Numbered from the stretch's first letter, positions 49,930-61,572 are shown. The stretch is 64,000 bases of DNA from Lycorma delicatula (GCF_047948215.1 NC_134465.1:15830022-15894021); one strand, 5' to 3'. Made by a program: numbers and translations. The notes: generated from the sequence alone by a model not told the origin.

Positions 49930-50620
49930 TTACTCTTGCGACGTTTAGGTCGCTGAATGGCAGCAAGTACCTGTCCACCATTTTATAGCGCTTGGAGCCA
50001 TCATAATTGGCTGGTGGTCAGCCATACTCAGGGTTAGCTTCCCACGGCAATGCGGTAAGAGGCTTTCCCTTACGTAAACTACGGATGCCTGTTGAATAAA
50101 TCAACCGCAGCCAGGACTCGCCCACGGTCCGACAGTGCGGCTTTCGTCACATCGACTCGCCGCTAGTGAGTGGCCAGTTTTCCCCTTGACCTCTAAGTTC
50201 CAGGATGGCCCGGTCTCCCCCCCCCCCCCAGGAGCAGGGCAGTCAAACATCAGATGTTCATTTGACGACCTCCCCACAGACACGCAGCTCATCAGCTGCC
50301 AAGCGGATACGAAACAGTATTGGTTCAAGTTAGCGTGGTTGGCGAGCACCCGGGCAACCGTTGCCCTTAAAAACGAGCTCGAGGCATACGATCCCCCCAA
50401 ATCCTGTATAAACTTATACCTTGTACAAGGATTTTCCCTTAGAGGTAGTGTCGCATTCCAGCTGCCATGATTCCATTGCGAGGCTCTTCCGTAGGCGGGA
50501 GATGGTGGGCAACTGAACGAAATTTTGATCCGGTGCGTTGCGATCATCGTTCCGCTTTGGTCTGGTCCGGCTCGAAACCGCATCCCAAATTATCGGTTAG
50601 AAATGAACATAACAAGTTGA
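49930..50620 (-). mobile_element. 3' end of a LINE (R1/Jockey-like C-terminal region), frameshifted
   Basis: Minus strand from about 50583. One frame has NATLPLRENPCTRYKFIQDL and ATVARVLANHANLNQY. After a shift, RLAADELRVCGEVV then NEHLMFDCP recalls the C-x-C-x-H-x-C C-terminal cysteine/histidine motif that ends ORF2 of R1/Jockey-type LINEs, with the first Cys missing. A non-coding tail runs to about 49930. A run of 12 C residues at about 50217-50229 interrupts the frame. Non-functional. Confidence 0.55.
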
Positions 50621-52870
50621 TCTTTGGTGTGTGTAATTTTCATGTAAATACCTAAAAACCAGTTTCTAGATTTTTTCGAAATTCAACCTTGAAAGGAGGG
50701 AAGAAAGGTAAAAATATCTGAACAATGCTTGCAGATTTTCCCGATTTTCCGCTATACTAAACTAGATATTCACTAGACCGGGGCTTGCAAACACTCTTTA
50801 GATAAATATCTAATAAGTGTTTTCGAGTTTTTTGAATTCCGATTTTATAAGGGAGTGCGACGGTGTTCGGCGCGGCTGCTCAACCGATACAGCCACTGCC
50901 ACTGTTACTGTATGCGCGACGCGACTGGCTGCACCTACCTCCTGTTATTTGACTCAAAAACATAAAATGAAAGTAATTCAAAAATAATTAGAAACGAAGT
51001 ACAGTCATTTACTAGCGGTTTTGTCGGGTAACGATATGAATCGGGAAAAATACATTATTTTTACCTGTAAAAACGGATAACCAGTTATAACTAATATTTT
51101 TAAGATGTAGGCTGATTGTTCTGAAACAAACATTCTTTGATCGCTCAAAGTTTCGAGTCCTGTACCGACCAAACTGTTGCTCTTACGAAATTACAATACA
51201 CTGATAGTTTTTTATAAATTGAACAAACTTCAAATTTTTATTTATTATTATTCTCACAAGCATGAGTTTAATGAACACAGAGATGGGATGGGCGAGTGAA
51301 GGTAGCCCTTTCTTTTTTTTCTTTTTCCTGTTTAACATCCGGTAACTACCGTTTAGATAATACTTCAGAGGATGATATGTATGAGTGTAAATGAAGTGTA
51401 GTCTTGTACAGTCTCAGTTTGACCATTCCTGAGAAGTGTGGTTAATTGAAACCCAACCACTAAAGAACACCGGTATCCACGATCTAGTATTCAAATCCGT
51501 GTAAAAATAACTGGCTTTACTAGGACTTGAACGCTGGAACTCTCGACTTCCAAATCACAGCTGATTTGGGAAGACGCGTTCACCACTAGACCAACCCGGT
51601 GGGTTGATGGTAGCCCTGGCTGGGTAAACATCCCCTGACCGCGACGGGAAACGCAAGTAACCATATATAACAGAATGTTTCTAAAATGGTCTTTGTTTTC
51701 ATTTCCTCCACTTTACGTTCAATAAGATCAAATATTAATTGTTTTTATTTATTTTTTATTCTAGTTTTGTAAATTAGTATCAGATTAAGTAATAATTTTC
51801 TCACAATGATAGAACTAATAATTATGAAACAAAATTACATCGGTTTTCTCTCATAACTCGACTTTGACAGATTTAAAAAAATAAAATGTAATTTTGTTCA
51901 AAATAAAAGGCTTAATATTTAAAAAAATAACCTAAATTTTAATAAACCTAATAATTATGGAGACAACGGATTAAAAAATAAACATGGCCGCCATTTTGTA
52001 ATTTTCGAAGGTATTTAAGTCCTGATGTTTTGCTAATTTTAAAACTTTATTACCAAGACGCTGTCACCAAATATTGATGTGATTCGTTTATCCGAATTTG
52101 AGATATAAATTTTTGTTTAAAAATAATAAAATGGCGGACATAGGGAGAACGAAGGAAAAATTACCATTTTTCCTACGGATATTTTTTTTTAGTTTTACAA
52201 GTAGAACCCGAAAAAGTATAGCCAGCCCATCATTTTAGAAACACCCTTATAAAAAAAGGCGTGAGCGATTCATAGTGAACGCCCAACAAAAACTGCGTAA
52301 GATAAATCGATCAAAATTCGTTTACACGTTCTTTTTACGATGTAAGTGTACACTACGAAAGGATTTTTCTGAAATTCCTAGTTTAAAGGGTTAAAATGAA
52401 ATAACAATGAATTTACCTTTTTTTTTGTTTCTTTTAATTTATCAGTAACAAATAAAGATATCAACTTGATTTTCGATGTGAATATTTAAAAACCGATTTT
52501 TAGATATTTTGAAATTTCAAGTTTAAGGGTTAAAATAACTTTTTGTTTGAAACCCGCCTGTTTTTCTAATTTCTCGGTAACAAACGAACATATCGACTTC
52601 ATTTTTGATGTGTGTAATCTAATCATCATGAGAATATCTAAAAATCAGTTGTAATTTATTTTGAATTCCGAGTTTAAAGGATTAAAATGGATTTTTGAAT
52701 ACTTTTTGAAACCCGGGCTATTTTTTTTTAATCTCGATAACAAATTTTCCCCATTTCGGACTATAGTAAACGAGATATTCATTCGATTTGGGCTTAAAAA
52801 TACTCTTGAGATAAATATCTAAAAACTGTTTCCGTTAGTGATTTTAATATTTTAAGGGATAAAAAAACGT
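50590..52870. repeat. Degenerate repeat units of about 110-140 bp, split by a SINE
   Basis: A unit with gatgtgtgtaat, then atatctaaaaayc, ttttttgaaattc and a gtttaaaggrttaaaatg line occurs at about 50610-50715, 50745-50860, 52310-52400, 52450-52550, 52565-52700 and 52755-52865, in the same orientation. Units are diverged. The insert between the two groups holds a SINE (51310-51608) and AT-rich sequence. Confidence 0.45.
51310..51608 (-). repeat. SINE family A, full-length, 9-bp target duplication
   Basis: Complete minus-strand copy. The 9-mer ggtagccct lies at 51301-51309 and 51609-51617. Confidence 0.9.
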
Positions 52871-53022
52871 AAATTTTTTTTATATTTTTGCCCTTTTATG
52901 CGACCGGCTACTTAATCAATCTTTATGAGATTTGTTTACACTATGATGGTAATTTATATTTGTAATTCGGATTATGTATTTCGTGAACGAAGGAGCGACG
53001 AGAATGCTAGTATATATTCACC

Positions 53023-53026
<4 letters not shown>

Positions 53027-53061
<35 letters not shown>
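53027..53061. repeat. TA microsatellite
   Basis: TA dinucleotide run of about 35 bases. Confidence 0.85.
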
Positions 53062-53066
<5 letters not shown>

Positions 53067-53260
53067 TTCAAAATAGGATGTACATACTGTAATTTTTAAA
53101 TTATAAATTATCTGTCTACAACACTAATTATAATATTTATAATGATCGTTTATGTCATTTTTTAATTAAATGTAAACTAAAAAAGATTTAATAATTAGCA
53201 TGTTTAGAGAGAAAATAACTATTATTCTTGGAAAGGTTATGCAACAAATATCGTCTACAT

Positions 53261-53838
53261 CAGGGTCGGTAACGCGGTGAGATTTTTATACGCCCTCACT
53301 ATATTACACATCCACTACGCCCAATAACCGTATCGGCGTCGTGCGTATATAAGACAGTATAATTGCGCAAGCTCTGTGTCAGCAAATAGCAATCAAGGTC
53401 ATACACCGACACACTTGCTATTTTGCACGTAGGATATTCTCGTTAGTGATAAATTTGGTAGGATGCTACCGTATTCCGAGCGCTACGTATTTTGAGTGTT
53501 ATTATTATCGACTATATTTTATTATTATATTTATATTATAATATATTATCTAACTATATTTATTATTACGTATTATTAGTAATCAATCGCGCAAGATAGT
53601 CGCACTTTTCACTATCAAATACGTATCGTACTGGTTAAACGGATTTTATTAATAACCCATCATGAATAATCGTACAAGAAAAATAATTTATTATTTTAAC
53701 GTTGACTGGGAAGAATAATTTTGTTTTATTGAATTTAAAGGCAAATGTATCTGCTTATTGTATAATAATAGTGTGGCGCCCCCGATAACTTTTGAATTCA
53801 TTTTGCGCGCTTACTGACAAAAAGGTTCCCGGCCTCTG
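53261..53838. mobile_element. Non-autonomous hAT element of about 0.58 kb
   Basis: The left terminus cagggtcggtaac and right terminus (minus strand) cagaggccgggaac align at 11 of 14 and fit hAT inverted ends. Flanking octamers are gtctacat (53253-53260) and atttacat (53839-53846), 6 of 8 with two transitions, the 8-bp size expected for hAT. A tatataag box at 53346-53353 is inside. No transposase. Confidence 0.6.
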
Positions 53839-54251
53839 ATTTACATCATTGATTCTCAAACTTTTTCGCCCACCTCCTACATTGAGGATCAAAACTTTTC
53901 TAGCGCCCCCAAATTTTTTATACTTACCATCTGTTAATAATAACAATTAAAAATGCTGTTTTTAAGATGGGCTCTTAAAAGCAGCGATTACAATTATTGT
54001 TTTTAAACGAGGCGTATCCTATTTCTGAGTAGAAACTTACATTTTAAATGAGCGCAATTAAAACGCATTTTAATCTTATTTGGAAGTATTTTTATTAAAA
54101 TTGCTTTCAAAACCGTTACAATCGTGTCTATATATTTATATAAGAACAATAGAGATGGTATATTCAATATAACAATATATTAATTAAAACAAAGCTTTCG
54201 TATGAACAATTACACTTACATTAATTGTTGGATGAATCTGTTATGCTTTAA

Positions 54252-55325
54252 CGAGTTTGTTAATATCAGGATAGAATTTACTTAAAAACAGCCGTAAGTT
54301 GCCGCGTTCGGTAACATGCAGCCGATTTCTCTTTTTGGTTAGCAACGTTGCTACGACATTAAATCCACGTTCAAACAAATACGACGATGGTAATGTTATC
54401 AGAAATCATTGAACGATCGACCGTAATCAAGAATACAGTTGCGGGATTGGCGTTGTAGCAAAAATTCTCGGTAGCCATTTTTGAACTTTATTTTTATTTC
54501 TTTGTTTGCCGTCAGTTTTGTAAGTCGTTCTTCTAATCGGGTTGATCCTGCTGTGTTGACATTCGAAAAAGGATCCAACACCCGTTCTGGTATGTCCAGA
54601 TTTAAAATGTCCTGGAATCGTTCTTTGAAATCACCGTGGAGGTTCTCCAAGTGTTGGCAGTAAACAAGCGTCGTTGTTGAAGGATACTGTTGATAAATTA
54701 GGGAAGTTATTAAATTCACGTTTGCCAATATTTCTCTTGTGTAATAACAGTTTGGCTGCTAAAGCAGCGACTTTTTTTTTTTAATAAAGTTCAAGTCGTC
54801 GCTTTGAAACTGGAGATTAACATCATTAAACGATTTATATAGGTCTGTCAAATACTCAATATAATTTTTTGATGTAATGAGGTTGTCGCGCAACTCTGTG
54901 TCTTGTTTTCCGTGAACTCTATCACAGAGTCAAACAGATTGTAAAATCAAGTCAGACAAGTACCTCTTGATAGCCAGCGCACTTCTGTGTGAAGCAGCAA
55001 GCGATTGAAATGTTCATCACTGGCGACGCAAAGCTGACTAAATAATCTGTCATTTAGTGATTTGCTTCTGATTTTATTAACTCTTCTGATAACGTATTTC
55101 AGTGATGTATGCAGACGTTTATTCAGGTTTCTTGCAGCTAAATGTCTACTGTGAATGACGCAATGTACAGCAAGCACGTCTGGAACTTTTTTTTTTTAAG
55201 TACGCCTTAAAAAAGCCATGAAGCCTTTGTGACTCCCTGTCATAGCCAGAGTGCCATCAGTAGCAATTGACATAATATTTTCCAAAAGAATTTCCTTTTC
55301 GTCACAAAACGTTGCACTAGAAACG

Positions 55326-55356
<31 letters not shown>

Positions 55357-56300
55357 TTTCTTCCTTTGCATCTGTCTCTAAATTTCTAGCAAATAATAGT
55401 TGTTGACACATTTTCTCATCTTTCATAAACCTTACGTATAACAACAATGCTTCATTAGTTAGTAAAGTGGACTCATCCAACTGAATTGAAAATTGACAAC
55501 TCTTCAGATGATTGCATAATGATTCTTCGATGTTTTCAGCCATCTCATCGATTCGTCTTTGCATACAACTATTGCTCAAAGAAATTTTTCGGATAATATC
55601 TGCCGCTGGTTTATGGAGTACAGCGGTTATTACTTCTTTTACTATTGGTAAAATTAAATCTTTCCCATTAGTTTGTGGTTTGCCTGTTTTAGCAATTAAC
55701 AATGAGATATTGTACGAAGCTCGAAGTCCGTCATCGTCTTGCTTGGAAGCTGCTGAAAATAGTTTTGATATAGTTGGCTGAGGTTACGTACTTCTTTTCC
55801 AGGTCTTGAAAATAGACCCACCGGGTTGGTCTAGTGGTGAACGCGTCTTCCCAAATCACCTGATCTGGAAGTCGAGAGTTCCAGCGTTCAAGTCCTAGTA
55901 AAGCCAGCTATTTTTACACGGACTTGAATACTAGATCATGGATACCGGTGTTCTTTGGTGGTTGGGTTTCAATTAACCACATATCTCAGGTATGGTCGAA
56001 CTGAGAATGTACAAGACTACACTTCATTCACACTCATACACATCATCCTCATTCATCCTCTGAAGTATTATCTAAACGGTAGTTACCGGAGGCTAAACAG
56101 GAAAAAGAAAGAAAGAAAGGTCTTGAAAATAGGCCAAATCTTTGTCTTTCTTATTTGAGTGCATTTTATTACAATGGTCTTGTAGCGTGGAAGGCTTCGT
56201 CGCTTCATTTGAAAAAGTTTTTGAGAAATAAGGCGCGTTGGCGATGATGGATTTGTGGGATTTTCATAAATCCATATTTAATTTATTTCTCATTGTACTA
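54252..56300 (-). pseudogene. hAT transposase with BED-finger end (ZBED/SCAND3-type), broken and SINE-interrupted
   Basis: Reading from 56300 down: KYGFMKI and KPSTLQDHCNKMHSNKKDKD (BED-finger His pair; its Cys pair is lost), then a SINE at 56117-55816. Next come TISKLFSAASKQDDDGLRAS, then IAKTGKP and LHKPAADIIRKISLS. SIQLDESTLLTNEALLLYVR carries an acidic catalytic-type residue, and IATDGTLAMTGSHKGFM is the next family block. HCVIHSRHLAARNL and LLLHTEVRWLSRGTCL follow, then CQHLENLHGDFKERFQDIL. The C-terminal dimerisation block LPSSYLFERGFN with LLTKKRNRLHVTERG ends at TAA near 54252. Length is about normal once the SINE is removed. Frame breaks lie near 54410, 54730-54947, 55185 and 55790, and a TA repeat (55325-55355) expands the reading frame. 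Non-functional. Confidence 0.88.
55816..56117 (+). repeat. SINE family A inside the hAT transposase, 15-bp target duplication
   Basis: Full-length plus-strand copy. A perfect 15-mer aggtcttgaaaatag flanks it at 55801-55815 and 56118-56132. Removing it restores the transposase reading between the BED finger and the body, so it inserted after the hAT. Confidence 0.95.
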
Positions 56301-56324
56301 TCACGTTGTTTAACTCACACAGAC

Positions 56325-56617
56325 ATTTTTCTTTTTCCTGTTAGCCTCCGGTAATTACTTTTCAGATAATACTTCAGAGGATGAATGAGGATGATATGTA
56401 TGAATGTAAATGAAGTGTAGTCTTGCGCACTCGCAGTTCGAGCATTCCTGAGACGTGTGGTTAATTGAAACCCAACCACCAAAGGACACCGGTATCCACG
56501 ATCTAGTATTCAAATCCGTGTAAAAATAACTGACTTTACTGTTACGCTGGAACTGTCGACTTCACAAATCAGCTGAGATTTGGGAAGACGCGTTCACCAC
56601 AAGATCAACCCGATGGA
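56325..56617 (-). repeat. SINE family A, full-length, 15-bp target duplication
   Basis: Minus-strand copy flanked by ttaactcacacagac (56310-56324) and ttaactcatacagac (56618-56632), 14 of 15. The head and several positions are more diverged than in the neighbouring copy, and the caggaaaaag tail is complete. Confidence 0.9.
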
Positions 56618-56632
56618 TTAACTCATACAGAC

Positions 56633-57100
56633 CTATTCCTATAAAAATTGACTTGAGTATTGATCACTTTAATACATGTTAGAGAAATGCTACATGATTC
56701 ATTATCTAAACGGCATTTTAAACAGGATGACGTAAGCTATAATTTGATATACAAACATAATATCCGATAATTGGTTTGTTTAAATTCGTGTTCAAAAATT
56801 AAAAATATGTTTATTTTTTTTTTCTACTTTAATTTTATTTTATTTGTATATGTATATCCTGTTGCTTTTTTTCATTTCCTCTTTGATAACATTTGGGAAC
56901 AAAAAAGAATTCCTTTTTTGTCTCAGGAAGAAAAATATGTGATTCTGATAGTATTTTTTTCTCCTGAATTCAAATATTATATCGGTTTTTCCCCAACACG
57001 CAAGATATCCGAGGACAGGCATTTATAATTTCAAACATTTTAATACTTTCTGCATTCTTAACTAAACAACATTCAAACATTTGACTCAACTAGAAAGTTA
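56633..57100. other. AT-rich interior of the hAT region
   Basis: Nothing recognised; both-strand ORFs at 56771-57028 and 57022-56840 look like AT-rich noise. Confidence 0.4.
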
Positions 57101-57104
57101 GAAA

Positions 57105-58670
57105 TGACGATTTTCTGCTATATTTCGCCTGTGGAGCATCCCTCTTGATGGTCCAACGATAATCGGCCAGCATATTAGGATTGAATTTGCCTTGATACCT
57201 CTTTTCCATAGCTGAAATCTCCTGATAAAAGTGTTCTCCGTGTTCATCGCTCACTGCGCCAAGATTTTTCGTTAAGAAATCTAGATGCGAGTGCAGGAAG
57301 TGTATTTTTAAGGACATTACAACACAAATTTTTTATAAGATCGTTGACAATATCACGGTAATTTTCCGCCTTTCGATTTCCCAAATAACCGAGTAACATT
57401 TTTTAATGCTTGCCAAGCTGCTTTCTTCACTGGATTCAATAGTTTCTCAAACTTTTCATCATGCATTAGTGATCGTATTTGTGAACCTACAAATATTCCT
57501 TCTTTAATTTTTGCATCGCTAATTTTAGGAAACTTCTGTTTTAAATACTGAATCCAGGAGGAGGAGTATAGTCGATGGCCTTGACGAAATTCTTCATTAA
57601 TCCTAGTTTGATATGTAACGGAGGTAGATACACATTTTTAGGATTACACAACCGGACGTGTTTCACATTTTTCTATTCAGGAACGAGTGATTCGCGTTTA
57701 GGCCATTCTTTTCTAATGAAATGGATTTTTCTGTCTCTACTATCCCATTCACACAAAAAACAACAGTACTTTTTGTAACCAAGCTGCAGAACAAGAAAGT
57801 GTAGTAACCTTCAAATCACTACAAATATTCCATTCATACAGTGCATATTGAAATCTTTCCAATGTAAATTAAAAATTTTCATGTTTCTTTCATATTAGCA
57901 GAGTGAGCCACAGGTACTGATGTGAATTTATTGCCATTATCCAGAAGCAAAGCTTCTTTAACTTTAACATTTAACTTGTCTAAACTAACTTTAGAGGAAT
58001 CAATGAACAAACGCCATTCTGTGGGGTTATGTTCATTAAAAAGTGCCTCCATAAGTGAAGAAATGATAATAAAACACTAAACCATTTTCTTCACAAAAAT
58101 AGTCTTTAAATTCAGAATGACGATTACGATAAGTACATATCTTTGTATTCTTTTAAAGAATATTCCATCCTTTTTGCCGGAAAGCAAGTATTTCATACTG
58201 ATTTTGGATAACTTTAAATGTCGTATGAGATCGTTAAGATTTTCTTTAGTCGGTAAATGAGGCTCAGATGAACTGCTTTGTACAAAAGTTGTATCACCAG
58301 AATCTGTTTCTTTTTCTTCCTTATTTCCATCAGACTGAGTTCTCTTCATCTAATGTTACATATTCTGGAGGCTTTGGTACGGGCAATTCTTTGCAGTGTG
58401 GAACCGGTCTCGTCCAGTTTGCAAGTTAGGGTACACTACCGTATGTTTTGATTGTGACGTAATCCCTTTATGTTTGTTAAGCAGAAATAACAGAAGAGTG
58501 ATCTCTGGGTTCCCTCCAAATCATAGGGACAGCAAATAGCGTGTGGTGTGTGCCATTTTTCCGTGAAGTGAGAAGCCTAGAACACGATAAACAACAGATA
58601 TGTGGGGCCCAGGCCCTTGTTTGGTCCCCGACTTTACACCCAAAATGAAGTTCATAACACCTTTTTATTA
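57105..58670 (-). pseudogene. Relic of a widespread uncharacterised arthropod gene family, copy 1
   Basis: The minus-strand reading, with several frameshifts and stops, gives GDQTRAWAPHICC (about 58635-58595), VPMIWREPRDH near 58540-58505, and RPVPHCKELPVPKPP near 58407. DTTFVQSSSSEPHL lies near 58290, NPTEWRLFIDSSKVSLDKLN near 58035, and CEWDSRDRKIHFIRKEWPKR near 57755. PPLHIKLGLMKNFVKA is near 57620, KIKEGIFVGSQIRSLM near 57510, and the open end MSLKIHFLHSHLDFLTKNLG through LADYRWTIKRDAPQAKYSRK is at 57317-57105. I recognise these blocks from many hypothetical arthropod proteins that occur in high copy; no biochemical role is known to me. It lies upstream of, and in the same orientation as, the hAT transposase, inside the hAT ends. 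Confidence 0.8.
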
Positions 58671-59300
58671 ATGGAGTAAGGTTTCGCCTTTGAGATGACC
58701 GATTAAAAGAAATAAAGTTGTAAATACGCGATACACAATAATTCAGACAACAAAGGACTCACAATGACGCGTTTGCTGGTTCGCTACCGGCGTCGTTCTG
58801 ATGAATGTATGCTACACTAAATCGCATTTGTACATGTCTATATATTGAACCTGCACAACAGTAGCAATGCTACCTTTTCGAGTTAGATCATTTGGTTCCA
58901 TCATATTTACAATGCTCTAGGAGCTTTTACTTGACAATGGACAAACGAACGAAAAAACGTTAAAAATATTAAAAAAAATTAAAATAACAAAAAAAAAAAC
59001 TGAGGGTGATGGAAAAATTCCGAAAACGTATTTGAAAACAGGATAAAAAACTGCATTAAGTACACCTATTGATACTCGTGAGACAAGAATCATATTTACC
59101 GGTGTAACTGAATAATAAAGCTTTGTACATAATAAATACTCATTTGTTTTGACATATATGTATTATAAGTAGTCAAAATGAACATTTGGTGACTGCTACA
59201 CAGAACAAAGAAAGGTTCGAACTTGCGTTAGTGAAGTGGCTGTATAACAAAGAATATAAATCGGTTTTTTTTTTGTCGTACTACTGCTACATTATACATC
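58671..59300. other. hAT-region interior, nothing recognised
   Basis: Short GC-richer stretch followed by A-rich DNA. An ORF start at 59186 reads VTATQNKERFELALVKWLYN but then runs into repeat sequence; not recognised. Confidence 0.4.
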
Positions 59301-59301
59301 G

Positions 59302-60120
59302 GTACAAAAAATTAAAGGGACACCTATGTATTACGATAAAAAATGATCGTATTGAAAGCGTTTTAACTTCGGCACGTGACCTTTCATCCGGAGGTCCCGG
59401 GTTCGAATCCCGGCCAGGCATGCTATTTTCACACGCTACAAAAATTGTCATTAATTTCATCCTCTGAAGTAAAAAAAAAAAAACAAGACAAAAAAACACT
59501 TTGCAACCAAGGGGCTTAGAGACGAATAAAAAAAGAAATTAAAGCTCGAATACACTACTTTTTGACAGTGAACTTTCAAAAATCATAAAATTAAAAAAAA
59601 AATTAGCGAGTAGAAAAGTTTTAAAAATGTGAAAGCTTTTCTTCCTGTTTGATCGAGCGCATGGAGGAAACAAATTTGTTTCAGTAAACCGCATTAAAAT
59701 TCTTTGAAATATTTAGACTACAGCTTTAATTTATTTTTTTGTATGTCTCTACGATTTTTCTGAACGAAATATTCCATCTTAAGAGAAAAATCGTAGAGAT
59801 ACAAAAAAATAAATTAAAGCTGTAGCCTAAATATTTCAAAGAATTTTAATGCGGTTTACTGAAACAAATTTCGTTTTCCCTCACGCGCTCGATCAAACAC
59901 GAAGAAGAACTTTCGAATTTGTAAACTTTTTATTCTCACCGATGTTTTTTTTTAATTTGATGATTTTTAATTCTGAAATATACTGTCAAAAAATATATTA
60001 TTCAAGCTTTAGTTTTTTTCTATTCGTCTCTCTAAGCCTCGAGATTGCAAGTTAAAGTAGTTTGAATACAATCATTTTTTATCATAAAACTTAGGTGTCC
60101 CTTTAATTTTTTGTACTAAC
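59302..60120. repeat. Inverted repeat of about 0.8 kb at the right end of the hAT element
   Basis: The arms meet at 59761/59784 (loop about 22 bases). The inner 130 bp are almost perfect (for example tctctacgatttttct and its complement). The outer left arm, down to about 59302, matches the right arm up to about 60120 (block ggtgtccctttaattttttg at about 60090-60109) once the SINE-B insert at 59371-59478 is ignored. The right arm is the normal hAT subterminal sequence shared with 18335-18560. Confidence 0.8.
59371..59478 (+). repeat. SINE family B inserted in the left arm of the palindrome
   Basis: It has cctttcatccggaggtcccg, the B box gggttcgaatcc, ggccaggcatgc, cacgctacaaaaatt, then the shared tail start catcctctgaag and an A run. 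The 5' A-box region is missing or diverged. Confidence 0.8.
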
Positions 60121-60294
60121 GTAGTAGGTATTTAATTGTAGTTTAAAATATCACGAAAACATAATATTGCCTTTTTTTTAATCTTCCTATACCACCTGAA
60201 CGCCGCCAATTTTCTGTCGGTCATCTAAACCATGAAGGCCTCTAGTGCCCACAAGGGGACGTTATCGCACACTTTGAGAACGAATGGTCTATAT

Positions 60295-61345
60295 GTTGAA
60301 CAGTTATGCGGTTATTCGTTGTCCTCTTACGAGTACATACGTTTGATGAAAACTGAAATAACCAAAAGTTCGATTCGCTGTTTCCATCTGTTAAAGTGTT
60401 ATCAATTAGTAAGTCAATATAACCCGTTGAATAACATTAATAAATTAGACGTTATGTAATTTAGCTGTAAAAGGTTACGAGGAAGATAAGAGCTAAAATT
60501 ACAAAACGTAAATAAAATATAAACACCTATTTAATGAGTTATTCAAAAATGTATACGACGGATATAAAGTTTCTTCTTATTATATAATACTGTAAAAATG
60601 GAGGAAAAATCCTGGTAGATTAAAAAACCAAAATAATAAAATAAATAAAATTAGTCCGAAGGTCGGATTCGAATAATATTGCAAAGCGACGTGAAGTGTG
60701 CGCGTTATTTGTTATGAAGACTTAACTTTAGATGGCGGTAGCAGGACCTAGCGGCGAGCGGTAAAGAATACTCCGCGAGATGATTCATTCAAAAGTCGTG
60801 TCTAAACACACGCGTTCCGGATTTTTGCTACCTGTATTAGTTGTAGGTTTTTTTAATACCGTATATTATTTGAACAAGGTACCTAATGAAATAACTTCTT
60901 AACGTAATGTAGTCATTTTACTATTCTAATTACTTTTTTTTTAATATTGCAAGTTAGGTTTACTTTTTACTCTTACATTATGAATATACAGAGTGTTACG
61001 GGACGTATTCGCCGAACTTCAGGAACCGATTCGGGACACCAAAATGAGCAAAAAAGTTCATATCGACGTAAGTCATATTTTGCTTTGTTTTCCTTCTGGA
61101 CGCCGTTTTGTGATTTTCAACAACAAAATTATTTTTTACGAACGGTAAACGTACTTTAATTAAATTCGAGTAATCTAAGACCGGTATCTTGTTCTACAAA
61201 ATAAAAAATTTTGAAAACGTCACTTAAAATTTTTTAATCTTGAATATATTTATAATTATTTGTTTGATGAAATTTTTACTCGTTACAAAATTTATTACGC
61301 GTTTTATTTTGAACAAAACGACACCTCATACGTAAAACTCCGTTG
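60295..61345. other. AT-rich non-coding DNA
   Basis: No element or gene was recognised; ORFs at 60232-60459 and 60947-61159 lack motifs. Confidence 0.45.
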
Positions 61346-61348
61346 AAA

Positions 61349-61572
61349 AACAATCGAGTTATCGCAGACAATTAACCCGTCAGTACGCTTCCGCACCGTA
61401 ATGCAAGCCGTAATAATTTTTTGCCTGTCTGTTTCCTACGCTAAATATAATAAAAATTATTAATAATAGTAAATTAATAAAGGTAGATTAATAATAATAA
61501 AAGATTATAACCTCGCATTACGGTGCGAAAGAGTACTGCCGAGTTGATTGTCTGCAATAACTCGATTGTTTG
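61349..61572. mobile_element. MITE-like palindromic element
   Basis: Arms of about 65-70 bp: aacaatcgagttatcgcaga, gtacgcttccgcaccgtaat on the left; their diverged complements (cattacggtgcgaaagagta, tctgcaataactcgattgtt) on the right. The arms surround an AT-rich centre of about 80 bp. No ORF. A target duplication could not be fixed. Confidence 0.7.

Larger units (their letters stand above)
53847..60286. mobile_element. Large hAT element (decayed) carrying transposase relic, a second gene relic, SINEs and a palindrome
   Basis: The left end cattgattctcaaac (53847) and right end, read on the minus strand from 60286 as cattcgttctcaaag, align at 12 of 15 and fit hAT-type CA-TG ends. Both ends have a cgccc tract and a gcgcccccaa-type tract just inside. 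Subterminal sequence at both ends is shared with the small copy at 18244-18663, in the same order. Between the ends lie transposase (56300-54252, minus), SINEs (55816, 56325), the arthropod gene-family relic (58670-57105, minus) and the palindrome (59302-60120). Whether all of this belonged to one mobile unit is inference. Confidence 0.5.

Noticed and set aside
50135..50470. Plus-strand 111-codon ORF
   Set aside because: Antisense shadow of the LINE 3' end; the minus strand carries the recognisable cysteine/histidine motif.
53340..53640. LTR promoter suggested by tatataag and a following GC-richer leader
   Set aside because: The segment is bounded by hAT-type ends with an 8-bp duplication, and no second LTR or primer-binding site is visible.
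55512..55781. Plus-strand 89-codon ORF
   Set aside because: Antisense to the hAT transposase, whose minus-strand frame matches the family over many blocks.
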